A DNA stretch of 64,000 nucleotides, from the NCBI RefSeq assembly GCF_007670255.1, contig NZ_SZVS01000007.1:124001-188000 (forward strand), read 5' to 3'. The DNA is from Paenarthrobacter nicotinovorans (GTDB taxonomy: Bacteria; Actinomycetota; Actinomycetes; Actinomycetales; Micrococcaceae). The translations under genes and the position numbers were made by a program. Positions within the stretch are counted from its first letter, which is position 1; each line of letters starts with the position of its first letter. The notes below the pieces were generated by a model, which searched no databases, was not told where the DNA came from, and saw only the letters and a list, made by a program, of their open reading frames with translations. Below are positions 16,314 through 26,651 of the stretch, one piece after another.

Positions 16314-19001
16314 GTGTTCACGCTGGACCTCAGGGATATTCGTGGACCCATGCTCCCCGACGTGGGTGGCAAGGCAGCCAATCTGGGGGAGTTGGCAAGT
16401 GCCGGCCTGCCCGTGCCGCCGGGCTTTTGCCTGACCACAGAGGCCTATCGCCGGGCTCTCTCCGCCAGCGGCCTCGATGAAGTCTGCGAGGCTCTGAAGT
16501 CCACCAGCACGGCCGACCTCCCGGGGTTGAACCTGCTCGCAGGACGGGCCCGTTCACTGGTGCTCGAGGCAGGGCTGCCATCCGATGTCGCTGCCGCGGT
16601 GCGGTCGGCCTACCAAGGGCTGGGGAACGAAGCCCCCGTGGCCGTCAGGTCATCGGCCACCGCCGAAGACCTGCCCTTCGCCAGTTTCGCCGGTCAACAG
16701 GACACCTACCTGAACGTCGTGGGCGTGGATTCGGTTCTCGACGCCGTGGGCCGCTGCTGGGCTTCCCTCTGGACTGACCGCGCAGTGACTTACCGGGCCA
16801 CCAACGGCATCGACCATGCATCAGCGGCCTTGGCTGTCGTCGTCCAGGTGATGGTGGATTCCGTCGCGGCGGGCGTAATGTTCACAGCCAATCCGGTGAC
16901 GGGCAAGAGGTCCGAGGCCGTGATCGATGCCAGCCCGGGTTTGGGGGAGGCAGTGGTGTCCGGGGCCGTGAACCCGGACCAGTACGTTGTGGACCTGACC
17001 AACAGCGCCATTTTGAAACGTACAGTCGGCGACAGGGAGGTGGAGATCCGTTCGGTCCCGGGAGGCGGGACTGAGCGGAGGGAAAGGGCCCGCGCGGAAA
17101 CGGGCATTCAACCTTGCCTCAGTGATCGGCAGATCCGCGAGCTGGCGGGGCTGGGCCGCTTGGTGGAGGAACACTACGGAGCCCCGCAGGATACCGAGTG
17201 GGCCCTCGATGCCGACGGGAAACTGTGGTTGACCCAGGCACGGCCCATCACCACCTTGTACCCCCTGACAACCCGCACCCCTCCCGTGCCCGGTGTCCAT
17301 GCCTTCCTGAATTTCAGCCTCGCTCAAGGGCTCACCCGGCCACTGACACCCATGGGCCTGGCCGGAATCCGTCTCATAGCTTCGTGTGTTGCCGGAACCG
17401 CGGGCTTTGCCGTCCCGGATCCGCGGTCTGGCCCACCCCCCTATTACGAGGCAGGCCAGCGCATTTTCTTCGATCTGACGTCGGTGTTGCGGAGCCGGGT
17501 CGGGCGGACGATTGTGGCCCGGGTCTTTGATGTCATGGAAGCCCGGTCCGCAAAACTGATGCGGGGCTTGTTCGAAGACCCACGCTTTTCAGTAACCATC
17601 AAGACTCCGCTGAAACTCATCCGCCACGTTGCACCCGTGGCGGCCAAGTACCGTGTTCCGGAATCGATTTTTCGGGGTCTGTTCCGTCCGGATGCTGCAA
17701 TGCGAAGGGTGGAGCGACTCGACTCAGACCTGCGGAAGGCGCTGGCCGTCCCCGCCCAGGCCACAGCACATCAACGGATCGCGCACGTGCAGAGAATTCT
17801 CGGACGGGAACTCTTTGCCACAGTGCCCCAGCTCTTGCCGCTTCCCCTTCTCGGCTTTGCGCTGCTGGCATTGGTGGGACGGATGCTGGGCGAGCGGGCC
17901 TCCTACGATGAACTTCAGACCGTGATCCGTGGCCTGCCGAACAATGTCACCACTGAGATGGACCTGGCGCTGTGGCAGCTTGCCTCGCAGATCCGGGAAG
18001 ATCCCGACGCCGTCGCCTCCATGCTGGGACAAACGGCGGAAGCCTTGGCCGGCCAGTACAGGGACGGCGAGCTGCCTGTCGTCGCCCAATCCGGCCTGGA
18101 AGCGTTCCTTCACACATACGGTCACCGTGCCGTGGCTGAGATCGATCTTGGCATGCCCCGGTGGCGCGATGATCCAACCCATATCCTCGGAGTCCTGGCC
18201 AACTATCTGAGGCTCCAGCCCGGTGCCGGCGTCCCCGACGGGCAGTTCCGGAAGGCAGCAGCGGACGCCGAGCAGCAAGTGGCAAAGTTCGTGGCGCGGG
18301 CCCGGACAATCAGCCCGCTTCACGCGTGGGTGGCGCGCTTAGCCCTGGACCGTACACGGAGATTTGCCGGCTTACGGGAGTCGCCCAAATACAACTTGGT
18401 CCTTGGGCTGGCCGCCGCGCGGGAGCAGTTGCTGCTGGTCGGAAACGAATTGGCCGCATCGCAGCGGATCGAACGGCCCGAGGATATTTTCTTCCTGGAC
18501 TTGGACGCGGTGGAAAACGCCTTGGCCGGCGAGGACTTGCGCGGCGCAGCAGCTGAACACAGGGCTGCCTACGAACAAGAACTTCGCCGGAGGCACATAC
18601 CCCGGATGCTCTTGTCCGACGGCACGGAACCCGAGGCGACAGCCACAGCCGCGGCCAACGCGGGTCAGCGCCCGGGCACTTTGTCCGGCAGTCCGGCGTC
18701 GTCGGGTCTCATCACCGCGCCTGCGCGGGTGGTCATGGATCCTGTAGGAGCCCATCTGGAACCGGGGGAGATCCTCGTTGCGCCGTCCACGGACCCGGGC
18801 TGGACGCCGCTGTTCCTCACAGCCGGAGGCCTGGTCATGGAGATGGGAGGACCCAACTCGCATGGCGCCGTGGTGGCCCGTGAATATGGCATCCCTGCGG
18901 TGGTGGGCGTCGCGGACGCGACCACGAGACTACGGACCGGCCAGCTCATCACCGTGGACGGCGGGGCGGGGACGGTCACTGCGGAAGGGGAAACCGCTTA
19001 G
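16314..19001 (+). CDS. PEP-utilising/ATP-dependent phosphotransferase, rifampin phosphotransferase-like
   Basis: 895 residues, GTG start. Three parts are visible. An N-terminal ATP-grasp domain (about 1-320) has VGGKAANLGELASAG, VPPGFCLTTEAYRRAL, VRSSATAEDLPFASFAGQQD and the late DTEWALDADGKLWLTQARP. A middle region spans about 330-790. A C-terminal swivelling phosphohistidine domain carries GGPNSHGAVVAREYGIPAVVG (about 845-865). The His motif reads SHG rather than the T-C-H of PEP synthase, and length and order match rifampin phosphotransferases, which transfer the beta-phosphate of ATP to the antibiotic. A PEP-synthase-like role remains possible. Its last bases overlap the convergent cation-efflux gene by 4 bp. 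Confidence 0.82.
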   Translation: MFTLDLRDIRGPMLPDVGGKAANLGELASAGLPVPPGFCLTTEAYRRALSASGLDEVCEALKSTSTADLPGLNLLAGRARSLVLEAGLPSDVAAAVRSAYQGLGNEAPVAVRSSATAEDLPFASFAGQQDTYLNVVGVDSVLDAVGRCWASLWTDRAVTYRATNGIDHASAALAVVVQVMVDSVAAGVMFTANPVTGKRSEAVIDASPGLGEAVVSGAVNPDQYVVDLTNSAILKRTVGDREVEIRSVPGGGTERRERARAETGIQPCLSDRQIRELAGLGRLVEEHYGAPQDTEWALDADGKLWLTQARPITTLYPLTTRTPPVPGVHAFLNFSLAQGLTRPLTPMGLAGIRLIASCVAGTAGFAVPDPRSGPPPYYEAGQRIFFDLTSVLRSRVGRTIVARVFDVMEARSAKLMRGLFEDPRFSVTIKTPLKLIRHVAPVAAKYRVPESIFRGLFRPDAAMRRVERLDSDLRKALAVPAQATAHQRIAHVQRILGRELFATVPQLLPLPLLGFALLALVGRMLGERASYDELQTVIRGLPNNVTTEMDLALWQLASQIREDPDAVASMLGQTAEALAGQYRDGELPVVAQSGLEAFLHTYGHRAVAEIDLGMPRWRDDPTHILGVLANYLRLQPGAGVPDGQFRKAAADAEQQVAKFVARARTISPLHAWVARLALDRTRRFAGLRESPKYNLVLGLAAAREQLLLVGNELAASQRIERPEDIFFLDLDAVENALAGEDLRGAAAEHRAAYEQELRRRHIPRMLLSDGTEPEATATAAANAGQRPGTLSGSPASSGLITAPARVVMDPVGAHLEPGEILVAPSTDPGWTPLFLTAGGLVMEMGGPNSHGAVVAREYGIPAVVGVADATTRLRTGQLITVDGGAGTVTAEGETA

Positions 19002-19918
19002 GCGTGTTGGTGGGATTCGTGCTCGGAATGGCTGACGGGCTCCAACTGGAATGTGCAGTGCTCGGTGTCGAAGTGGCGGCCAAGGCAGGATCCCAACTGG
19101 TCCAGGATGCTGTCGGCTCCCGTGGCGTTCAGGACATCGTCCTCAACCACCACATGGGCTGAGAACACAGGTACGCCGGAGGTGATGGTCCAGATGTGGA
19201 TGTCGTGGGCTTCCACCACACCGTCAACGGCCATGATGTGTTCGCGGATCATGTTCACATCCACGCCCTTGGGAGTTGCCTCAAGGAGCACGTCCACTAC
19301 GTCGCGGAGCAGGTGCCATGCGCGCGGAATGATCATCAGGGCGATCAGGACGGAAGCGATGGGGTCGGCAGCGGAGAAGCCGGTGGTCATGATCACGACG
19401 GCGGCCACAATGACGGCGATGGAGCCCAGAAGGTCGCCCAGGACCTCAAGGTAGGCGCCGCGGACGTTGAGGCTCTCTTTTTGCGCTCCTTGGAGGATCA
19501 GCAGGGAAACCAGGTTGGCGACAGCGCCCAGGATGGCGGCCCACAGCATCACGTCGGTATGGATCTCGGTGGTTTCGCCGAATCGCCTAATTGCCTCGAT
19601 CATGATCACGACGGCGATCACAAGGAGGATCAGCGCGTTGGCCAAGGCAGCGAGCACTTCCGCGCGCTGGTAGCCGTACGTCCGCTGGTCACTGGCCGGC
19701 CGGGTGGCGATCCATGCCGCCATCAGCGCTATGAAGACGCCTGCGGCGTCGGAAAGCATATGTCCGGCGTCCGCCAGCAGTGCGAGGGAGCCGGAGACGA
19801 CGGCGCCAATCACCTGGATGCCCACCACGCCCAAGGTGATGCACAGGACAGCGATCAGGCGTTTCCGGTGCTTGCCGGTTGCAGTGACGCCATGCGAGTG
19901 GTTGTGATCATGCCCCAT
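18998..19918 (-). CDS. Cation diffusion facilitator (zinc/cobalt/cadmium efflux)
   Basis: 306 residues. A His/Asp-rich N-terminus (MGHDHNHSHG) precedes six transmembrane helices. ALLADAGHMLSDAAGVFIAL in helix 2 supplies the H-x3-D metal site, and a second D-x3-D-type site lies in EVLGDLLGSIAVIVAAVVI (helix 5). A cytoplasmic metal-sensing domain (about 210-300) has DVLLEATPKGVD and VEAHDIHIWTITSG. This is a CzcD/ZitB-type proton antiporter. The C-terminus is His/Glu-rich. The gene is monocistronic and convergent with the PEP-utilising enzyme. Confidence 0.95.
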   Translation of the reverse strand: MGHDHNHSHGVTATGKHRKRLIAVLCITLGVVGIQVIGAVVSGSLALLADAGHMLSDAAGVFIALMAAWIATRPASDQRTYGYQRAEVLAALANALILLVIAVVIMIEAIRRFGETTEIHTDVMLWAAILGAVANLVSLLILQGAQKESLNVRGAYLEVLGDLLGSIAVIVAAVVIMTTGFSAADPIASVLIALMIIPRAWHLLRDVVDVLLEATPKGVDVNMIREHIMAVDGVVEAHDIHIWTITSGVPVFSAHVVVEDDVLNATGADSILDQLGSCLGRHFDTEHCTFQLEPVSHSEHESHQHA

Positions 19919-19928
19919 GGTTAAAAGG

Positions 19929-20390
19929 CTAGCCCCAGCCGAGCTCGTGCAGGCGGTCGTCGTCTATCCCGAAGTGGTGCGCGATCTCGTGGACAACGGT
20001 GATGGCCACCTCGTCTATGACCTCTTGGCGGCTGGTGCAGATATTCAGGATGGGCTGGCGGAAGATCGTGATCCGATCCGGCAGCGACCCTGCATCCCAC
20101 CACGAGTCGCGCTCCGTCAGCGGCACGCCCTCATAGAGACCCAGCAGCACGGTGGCCGGGTCCTCACCTGGCTGGGGCGTGTAATCGTCCTCAATGAAGA
20201 TGGCCACGTTGTCCATGGCGCGGGCGGCCTTCGCGGGAATCAGCTGCAAGGCATCACTGACAGCTTCCTCGAAATCCTCGGGCGACATCTCGAATGGCGG
20301 CCGGTGCGCGGCGCTTCGGTCCGGCAACGGCGAAAACGGGCGCTCGCCGTCGGGAATTATGGGAAGTCCGGGAGGAAGATTCGCGGGCAT
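19929..20390 (-). CDS. Putative zinc metallopeptidase (minimal HExxH family)
   Basis: 153 residues. The C-terminal VVHEIAHHFGIDDDRLHELGW carries the HExxH zinc site with a downstream glutamate, the compact arrangement of the metallopeptidase family common in actinobacteria (formerly DUF1025). EDFEEAVSDALQLIPAKAARAMDNVAIFIED is the family N-terminal helix region. Cytoplasmic, no signal peptide, physiological substrate unknown. It lies 10 bp upstream, on the same strand, of the cation-efflux start. Confidence 0.85.
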   Translation of the reverse strand: MPANLPPGLPIIPDGERPFSPLPDRSAAHRPPFEMSPEDFEEAVSDALQLIPAKAARAMDNVAIFIEDDYTPQPGEDPATVLLGLYEGVPLTERDSWWDAGSLPDRITIFRQPILNICTSRQEVIDEVAITVVHEIAHHFGIDDDRLHELGWG

Positions 20391-20482
20391 GACTCGACTT
20401 TAGTCTGCTGTGGCAGTATTGGGGCCCTGTCTGTGATGAGGGATACTGAACTCAGTCCCTTCCGCATAGACACAGGAACCGC

Positions 20483-21406
20483 ATGACTTCCACCGCTTCC
20501 CCCATGTCTGAACCCCTCGACGTCGTCGTGGTGGGTGAGGCGCTGATCGATATCGTGCAGTCGCCCGACGGGCAGGCCGAGTACCCCGGCGGATCGCCCA
20601 CCAACGTTGCCTATGGCTTGGGTCGGCTGGACGTGAAAGCCGGCTTGCTGACGGCTATCGGCAGGGACCAGCGCGGAGACGCCATCGCCGCGCACCTGCA
20701 GAGCGCCGGCGTGGTGCTGCTGCCCGGGTCCCAGTCGATGGGGAAGACCGCGACGGCGACAGCCCGTATAGCTGCCGACGGCTCGGCCGCCTATACCTTC
20801 GACATTGAGTGGGCGCTGGCTCCACTTGCCCTGCCGTATGCGCCGAGGATTCTGCACACAGGGTCCATCGCGACGTTCCTGGAACCAGGGGCGGGGTCGG
20901 TCCGGAGCTTGCTGGAACAGGCGCAGGGCGGGTGCATGGTCACCTACGATCCCAACATCCGCACTGATCTGCTGGGCAGCCACCACGAGGCACTCACCAC
21001 GTTCGAAGAGATTGTTCCACTGACCGACGTTGTCAGGATGAGTGCCTCGGATGCGCACTGGCTCTATCCGGGCAAGGCGCTGGAAGACATCGCGAGCCAT
21101 CTTCTGACGCTGGGCACCACCTTGGCAGTGATGACCGAGGGTGCCAAGGGTTCGTTGATGGCAACCCGCCACATACAGATCCGGGTCCGCGCCGTGCCGT
21201 CCACCGTGGCCGACACCATTGGTGCCGGTGATTCCTACATGTCAGCACTGATCATGGGGTTGTTGCTCCGAGGCAGTGACGGACTCGCGCCTACCGTGCT
21301 CGAACGCATCGGCAACATTGCGTCGATGGCTGCGGCCATTACCGTAGGGCGTCGGGGAGCCAACCCTCCCACGCACCGGGAACTCTTGGCAGAGATGGCC
21401 CGCTAG
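20483..21406 (+). CDS. PfkB-family carbohydrate kinase (fructokinase-like)
   Basis: 307 residues, ATG at 20483. The N-terminal strand DVVVVGEALIDIV, the GGSPTNVAYGLGRLDVKAGLLTAIG motif (signature 1) and the catalytic DTIGAGDSYMSALIMG (signature 2, containing the catalytic base Asp) are all present. It phosphorylates a sugar or nucleoside with ATP in the cytoplasm. The overall pattern resembles bacterial fructokinases, but the substrate is not determined by sequence. It is divergent from the metallopeptidase gene and convergent with an EamA exporter. Confidence 0.9.
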   Translation: MTSTASPMSEPLDVVVVGEALIDIVQSPDGQAEYPGGSPTNVAYGLGRLDVKAGLLTAIGRDQRGDAIAAHLQSAGVVLLPGSQSMGKTATATARIAADGSAAYTFDIEWALAPLALPYAPRILHTGSIATFLEPGAGSVRSLLEQAQGGCMVTYDPNIRTDLLGSHHEALTTFEEIVPLTDVVRMSASDAHWLYPGKALEDIASHLLTLGTTLAVMTEGAKGSLMATRHIQIRVRAVPSTVADTIGAGDSYMSALIMGLLLRGSDGLAPTVLERIGNIASMAAAITVGRRGANPPTHRELLAEMAR

Positions 21407-21446
21407 CTGTTGCCGCGCCGGGCTGGCGGCGGACCGATGCGCCCCG

Positions 21447-22388
21447 TCAGCGCGAGCGGCGCCGGGTCAGCCCGACGCCCACCAGGCACACCACGCCACC
21501 GATCAATCCCCAGATGGTGGGAACTTCCTGGAGGACAGCCCACGAAATCAGGATGGTCGTGCCCGGAACCAGGTATGTGGTGGCTGCCAGCTTGCCGGCC
21601 GAGATGAGCGAGAGCGCATAGGCCCACGTGGTGAAGGCGATGGCCGTGGGGAAAACGCCCAGGTACACCAGGCCGAGCGTGGCCGGAAGCGGCGCAGCTT
21701 GGACCTCGGCCACCAGCTGGCCCGCCCAAGGCAGGCAGCACAACGCACCAATCATGATGCCGAACCAGGTTGCCTGGCCTGCGGAGAACTTGCGGAGCAC
21801 GGGTTTCTGCAGGATCGCGCTCACGGAGGCGAGCACAGCGGCCAGGAGGCACAACAACACCCCGGCGACATCCGCCGTCGAACGCTGTCCCGAACCCAAG
21901 GCGATCATCGCGACACCGCAGAAGGCCACTGCGCTGCCGATCAACAGCCAGCGGGGAAAGCCCTCCTTGAGTACGACGCCGGCGAGGATGGCGATGAGGA
22001 TGGGCGAGACGTTGATCAGCATGGCGCTGGTGCCGGCGTCGAGCATGTGTTCGGCGGCGTTCAGGGCCACGTTGTAGCCGCCGAACCACATCACCCCGTA
22101 AGCCACGATGGGCAGCCACTCCCGCCCGCGCGGCCAGACTTTCAGGGTCGGCAGGACGACGATGCCAAGCACGACGGCGGCAACCGCCAACCGTCCCAGG
22201 GTCAAGGACCCGGGGGAGAAGCTTGGGCCGACCGCCCGGATGCCGACGAAGGCCGAAGCCCAGAGCACGACCGTGACTACGACCGCTGCGATGCCGGCTT
22301 TGCTGATGGCTGCTCCTGGCGCGGGGGTGGTGCGCGGAGGCAAGCCCGGGGACGGTTGGCTGGGTTCGGCCGGGGAAGTGGTTGTCAT
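21447..22388 (-). CDS. EamA/DMT-family membrane transporter
   Basis: 313 residues, about ten hydrophobic helices arranged as two EamA halves (about 30-160 and 170-305). WASAFVGIRAVGPSFSPGSL is the typical first-helix segment, and the second half ends with PTIWGLIGGVVCLVGVGLT. These drug/metabolite-superfamily proteins export amino acids, purines or other small metabolites; the substrate cannot be inferred here. Start ATG at 22388. Monocistronic. Confidence 0.9.
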   Translation of the reverse strand: MTTTSPAEPSQPSPGLPPRTTPAPGAAISKAGIAAVVVTVVLWASAFVGIRAVGPSFSPGSLTLGRLAVAAVVLGIVVLPTLKVWPRGREWLPIVAYGVMWFGGYNVALNAAEHMLDAGTSAMLINVSPILIAILAGVVLKEGFPRWLLIGSAVAFCGVAMIALGSGQRSTADVAGVLLCLLAAVLASVSAILQKPVLRKFSAGQATWFGIMIGALCCLPWAGQLVAEVQAAPLPATLGLVYLGVFPTAIAFTTWAYALSLISAGKLAATTYLVPGTTILISWAVLQEVPTIWGLIGGVVCLVGVGLTRRRSR

Positions 22389-22633
22389 GAGCCAAATCTA
22401 TCCGGGCATCGCCTTGGCAGGCTGGCGGTTTTCGGACGCGTCAGGGCAAGATCCTGCCAAAGTTTGCCCGCGGCCTTCCGGTGCCTGCGCGGGGGTCTAC
22501 GAGCGCCCGCAGAGCTCGATTTGGGAATATCGGCATCTATGCTCTAAAGTTTTAGAGTCCAGTTCGGACGAGCGAGACACGGAAAGAACGCATAAAGCGT
22601 CCCTTTTCTTTGCAAAATCCGAATTGAGTTCAG

Positions 22634-22706
22634 GCCCCCATCGTCTAGCGGCCTAGGACACCGCCCTTTCACGGCGGCGGCACGGGTTCGAATCCCGTTG
22701 GGGGTA
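22634..22706 (+). tRNA. tRNA-Glu (anticodon TTC)
   Basis: 73 nt. The acceptor GCCCCCA pairs with TGGGGGT (one G-U), the anticodon arm is CCGCC-CTTTCAC-GGCGG, and the T loop is TTCGAAT. CCA is not encoded. First of three tRNAs. Confidence 0.96.
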
Positions 22707-22790
22707 CGCAAGGAAGTGGTAAATCGGACGAAAAAAGTCTGGTAAGCTAGAAGCCTTGAAAAAAACGCAGTAGAGATACTGCAAACGCAA

Positions 22791-22864
22791 GGCCCTGTAG
22801 CGCAGTTGGTTAGCGCGCCGCCCTGTCACGGCGGAGGTCGCGGGTTCAAGTCCCGTCAGGGTCG
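22791..22864 (+). tRNA. tRNA-Asp (anticodon GTC)
   Basis: 74 nt. The acceptor GGCCCTG pairs with CAGGGTC, discriminator G, anticodon arm CCGCC-CTGTCAC-GGCGG. CCA is not encoded. Confidence 0.96.
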
Positions 22865-22910
22865 CTCTGAGCGCCGAAGCAATTCGGTTCTCAAGGTGAC
22901 ATGTCACCTA

Positions 22911-22986
22911 GGCTCTGTAGCTCAGTTGGTAGAGCGTTCGACTGAAAATCGAAAGGTCACCGGATCGACGCCGGTCGGAGCCACCA
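22911..22986 (+). tRNA. tRNA-Phe (anticodon GAA), CCA encoded
   Basis: 76 nt including a genomic CCA (22984-22986). The acceptor GGCTCTG pairs with CGGAGCC, and the anticodon loop is CTGAAAA. It is the last of the cluster; the next 282 bp have no gene. Confidence 0.96.
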
Positions 22987-23268
22987 CTGGGAAGCATCGG
23001 TTCTTCGGAACTGGTGCTTTTCTTCTTTTAACCCGTGGTTCCCGTCTTTGCGCGTGCCGTCAGCACCGACTTTGGAACTGTGATGGCCTGGACGCGCCGT
23101 TGGAGTGGAGTGTCACCGGAGGTTTCGTGATCAAAGTGGGTGGTGGCGGCCCGCGGCTGGGCCTTTGTGTGGCTTCCGGACCTTGTTTGAGGTGGGATGA
23201 CGTGATTTTCCGGCGGGTTCGAGCTGTTTCGGGTTCAAAACGGGTCAGGAAGCGGCGGTGTCGAGGCC

Positions 23269-24874
<1,606 letters not shown>

Positions 24875-25043
24875 GACGTGCTCCCCAACAGCTGTTCGAC
24901 GGTGTGGCGGCCAGTCTAAGCAGGGCATTCGGTCGGCTCCCAGCCGGAAACCGGTGCCTGTGGATAACGTCTTTGGCCCCCGCTGCATCCTCGACGTATT
25001 CTTAGCCTATCGAATTGTCTTTTCATCATCCTTGGGGGAAATC

Positions 25044-25562
25044 ATGGAACGTTCACGCCTGTCTGCTTCCGGTCGCTTCGCTGCCGCTGCCGGTCTCGTC
25101 GCAATGCTGACGCTCAGCGCTTGCTCTGCTCCGGCGCCAGCCGCTCAAAGCACGCCGTCGGCATCGAACGCAGCCTCATCCAAGGCGCCGGCCGCGGAAG
25201 ATGGGTCAAGCTCCGCTTCGGCCAGCCCGAGCACATCTACCAGCACGTCCACGGGAACCGGCGGCGCCTACGGACAATACGCGTCCATGTCGGAGGCTTG
25301 TATCGCGGTGAGTGCATCGCTGCTCAGCGTCACCATCCTCCCCATGGCGGCCATTACCGGCGGCGACCCTGCGGAAGTCCAAAAGGCCAAGGACGAGTTG
25401 TCCAAGGCGCAAGGCAAGGTGCCCGAAGAGCTGAAGCCGGCCTTCGAAAAACTCCGCAACTTTACCGAGTCCGCGGGATCGGATCTCACCAAGTACGGCG
25501 ACGGCCAGTTCGAGGAACTGATGAAGCCCATCCCGGCCTGGGTGGAGAAGAACTGCGCCTAG
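25044..25562 (+). CDS. Hypothetical lipoprotein
   Basis: 172 residues. The start ATG 25044 follows TTGGGGGAAATC. A signal peptide ends in lipobox LSAC (residues 24-27), then a Ser/Thr/Ala-rich linker (about 28-85, including a run of Ser-Thr dipeptides). The mature helical domain (about 86-172) contains a cysteine near its start (SEACIAVSASL) and ends EKNCA, a possible disulfide pair. Many lysine/glutamate heptads suggest a helical bundle. Function unknown. It is divergent from the DUF6318-like gene. Confidence 0.72.
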   Translation: MERSRLSASGRFAAAAGLVAMLTLSACSAPAPAAQSTPSASNAASSKAPAAEDGSSSASASPSTSTSTSTGTGGAYGQYASMSEACIAVSASLLSVTILPMAAITGGDPAEVQKAKDELSKAQGKVPEELKPAFEKLRNFTESAGSDLTKYGDGQFEELMKPIPAWVEKNCA

Positions 25563-25639
25563 GCGCCGCGCGCATCCCTTTGTCTCCAAAGCGTCGCAGC
25601 TAGACGCTAGGGTGGTACTCAAGAGAAGGGGAGTGCTCC

Positions 25640-26086
25640 ATGGAAGTCCAGAACGTGCAGCCGGATCCTGTGCCCGGGGGCGAAATTCCCGGGACGGGAC
25701 GCACCATCATCTCGGAAGCGGCCGTGGCGAAAGTGGCGGGCATCGCCGCCCGGGCAGTGCCGGGAGTCTACTCCCTCGGATCAGGTCCTTCCCGTGCTCT
25801 TGGCGCGATCCGTGACGCCGTAGGAAGTTCAGACCACGCAGCGGGCGTCCGCGCCGAGGTGGGCGAAACCCAGGTTGCCGTGGACATCACGCTGGTTGCC
25901 CTCTACGGTCATCCCTTGCATGGCGTCGCCAACCAGGTCAGGGCCGCGGTGTACCGCGCCGTCGAGGAACTTGTTGGCCTCCAAGTGATCGAAGTAAACA
26001 TCGAGATCACCGATGTCTTCATTGCGCCGCCGGCCAAACAGGCCGGAGCCAAGACCGTCGTGGTGGAAAGGGAGGCACTTCAATGA
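25640..26086 (+). CDS. Asp23/Gls24-family envelope stress protein
   Basis: 148 residues, ATG preceded by AGAAGGGGAG. The family pattern is present: RTIISEAAVAKVAGIAARAV (helix), AVDITLVALYGHPLHGVANQVR, and VIEVNIEITDVFIAP near the C-terminus. Asp23 proteins are abundant membrane-associated cytoplasmic proteins, tethered by AmaP in Gram-positives and linked to cell-wall stress. First gene of a five-gene run with 4-bp overlaps (ATGA/TTGA), ending with an AmaP-like gene, so co-translation is strongly implied. Confidence 0.88.
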   Translation: MEVQNVQPDPVPGGEIPGTGRTIISEAAVAKVAGIAARAVPGVYSLGSGPSRALGAIRDAVGSSDHAAGVRAEVGETQVAVDITLVALYGHPLHGVANQVRAAVYRAVEELVGLQVIEVNIEITDVFIAPPAKQAGAKTVVVEREALQ

Positions 26087-26274
26087 GCATGACCGTAGTC
26101 GGAATCGCAATTGGAGCCTTCGTAGCGTTCATGTCGTTCTCGTTCGGGCTGTGGGGCTTCGTAATCTCGCTGCTCTTCATGGGAATCGGAGCGCTCCTGG
26201 GCCGGGCCGCCGACGGGAAACTGGATCTGCGAAGCGTCCTCGACGCCATTACGGGCCGGCGCTCCTCATCATGA
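26083..26274 (+). CDS. Small membrane protein, DUF2273-like
   Basis: 63 residues; the start overlaps the preceding stop (ATGA). A single hydrophobic hairpin of two helices (GIAIGAFVAFMSFSFGLWGF and VISLLFMGIGALLG) is followed by a basic tail (LDLRSVLDAITGRRSSS), the form of DUF2273 proteins found in Asp23/AmaP operons. Likely a membrane partner of the Asp23 protein. Confidence 0.8.
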   Translation: MSMTVVGIAIGAFVAFMSFSFGLWGFVISLLFMGIGALLGRAADGKLDLRSVLDAITGRRSSS

Positions 26275-26651
26275 GCGTGGCTGAGGCTGTGGAACACACC
26301 ACCAGCCTGGCCGGCCACAACCGGATCAGTACCCAGGCTTTGACTTCCCTTGCCCGAGCCGCCGCCGCTGAGGCGCTCGGTGTCGAGGCCAGTGACATCC
26401 GCGCTGATTGGACGGACGACGACGGCCTGCTGGCTTTGTCGATCGTGGCACCCATCAGCGTCCCGGCTTTGACGGAAGTATTGCGGGATCCCCGACGCGT
26501 TCAGGGCTTCGGTGGCTCCATTTGGGACCGGGCCGTTGCTGCAAAAGCTGTTGTCCTTGAGTCGGTGACCCGGCTGAGCGGATCCCAATTAAGCAGGGTG
26601 GATATCAGGATCAGTGGGGCCCACGTCAGGGAGGGAGGCCGCGTTCAATGA
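26271..26651 (+). CDS. Asp23-operon cytoplasmic hypothetical protein
   Basis: 126 residues; ATG at 26271 overlaps the previous stop. The frame is open further upstream but inside the DUF2273-like gene. It contains ISTQALTSLARAAAAEALGV and a C-terminal strand VDIRISGAHVREGG resembling a degenerate Asp23 fold (helix followed by strands). Not certain. The family is unnamed to me but recurrent in actinobacterial Asp23 clusters. Confidence 0.72.
   Translation: MSVAEAVEHTTSLAGHNRISTQALTSLARAAAAEALGVEASDIRADWTDDDGLLALSIVAPISVPALTEVLRDPRRVQGFGGSIWDRAVAAKAVVLESVTRLSGSQLSRVDIRISGAHVREGGRVQ

Noticed and set aside
22653..22907. 84-codon reverse frame
   Set aside because: It lies on the tRNA-Glu and tRNA-Asp genes; contains the familiar spurious LEPATSA/RDSNPCRR-type products of tRNA antisense.
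22987..23268. Integrated element at tRNA-Phe
   Set aside because: No integrase, no duplicated tRNA 3' end and no phage genes in the window.
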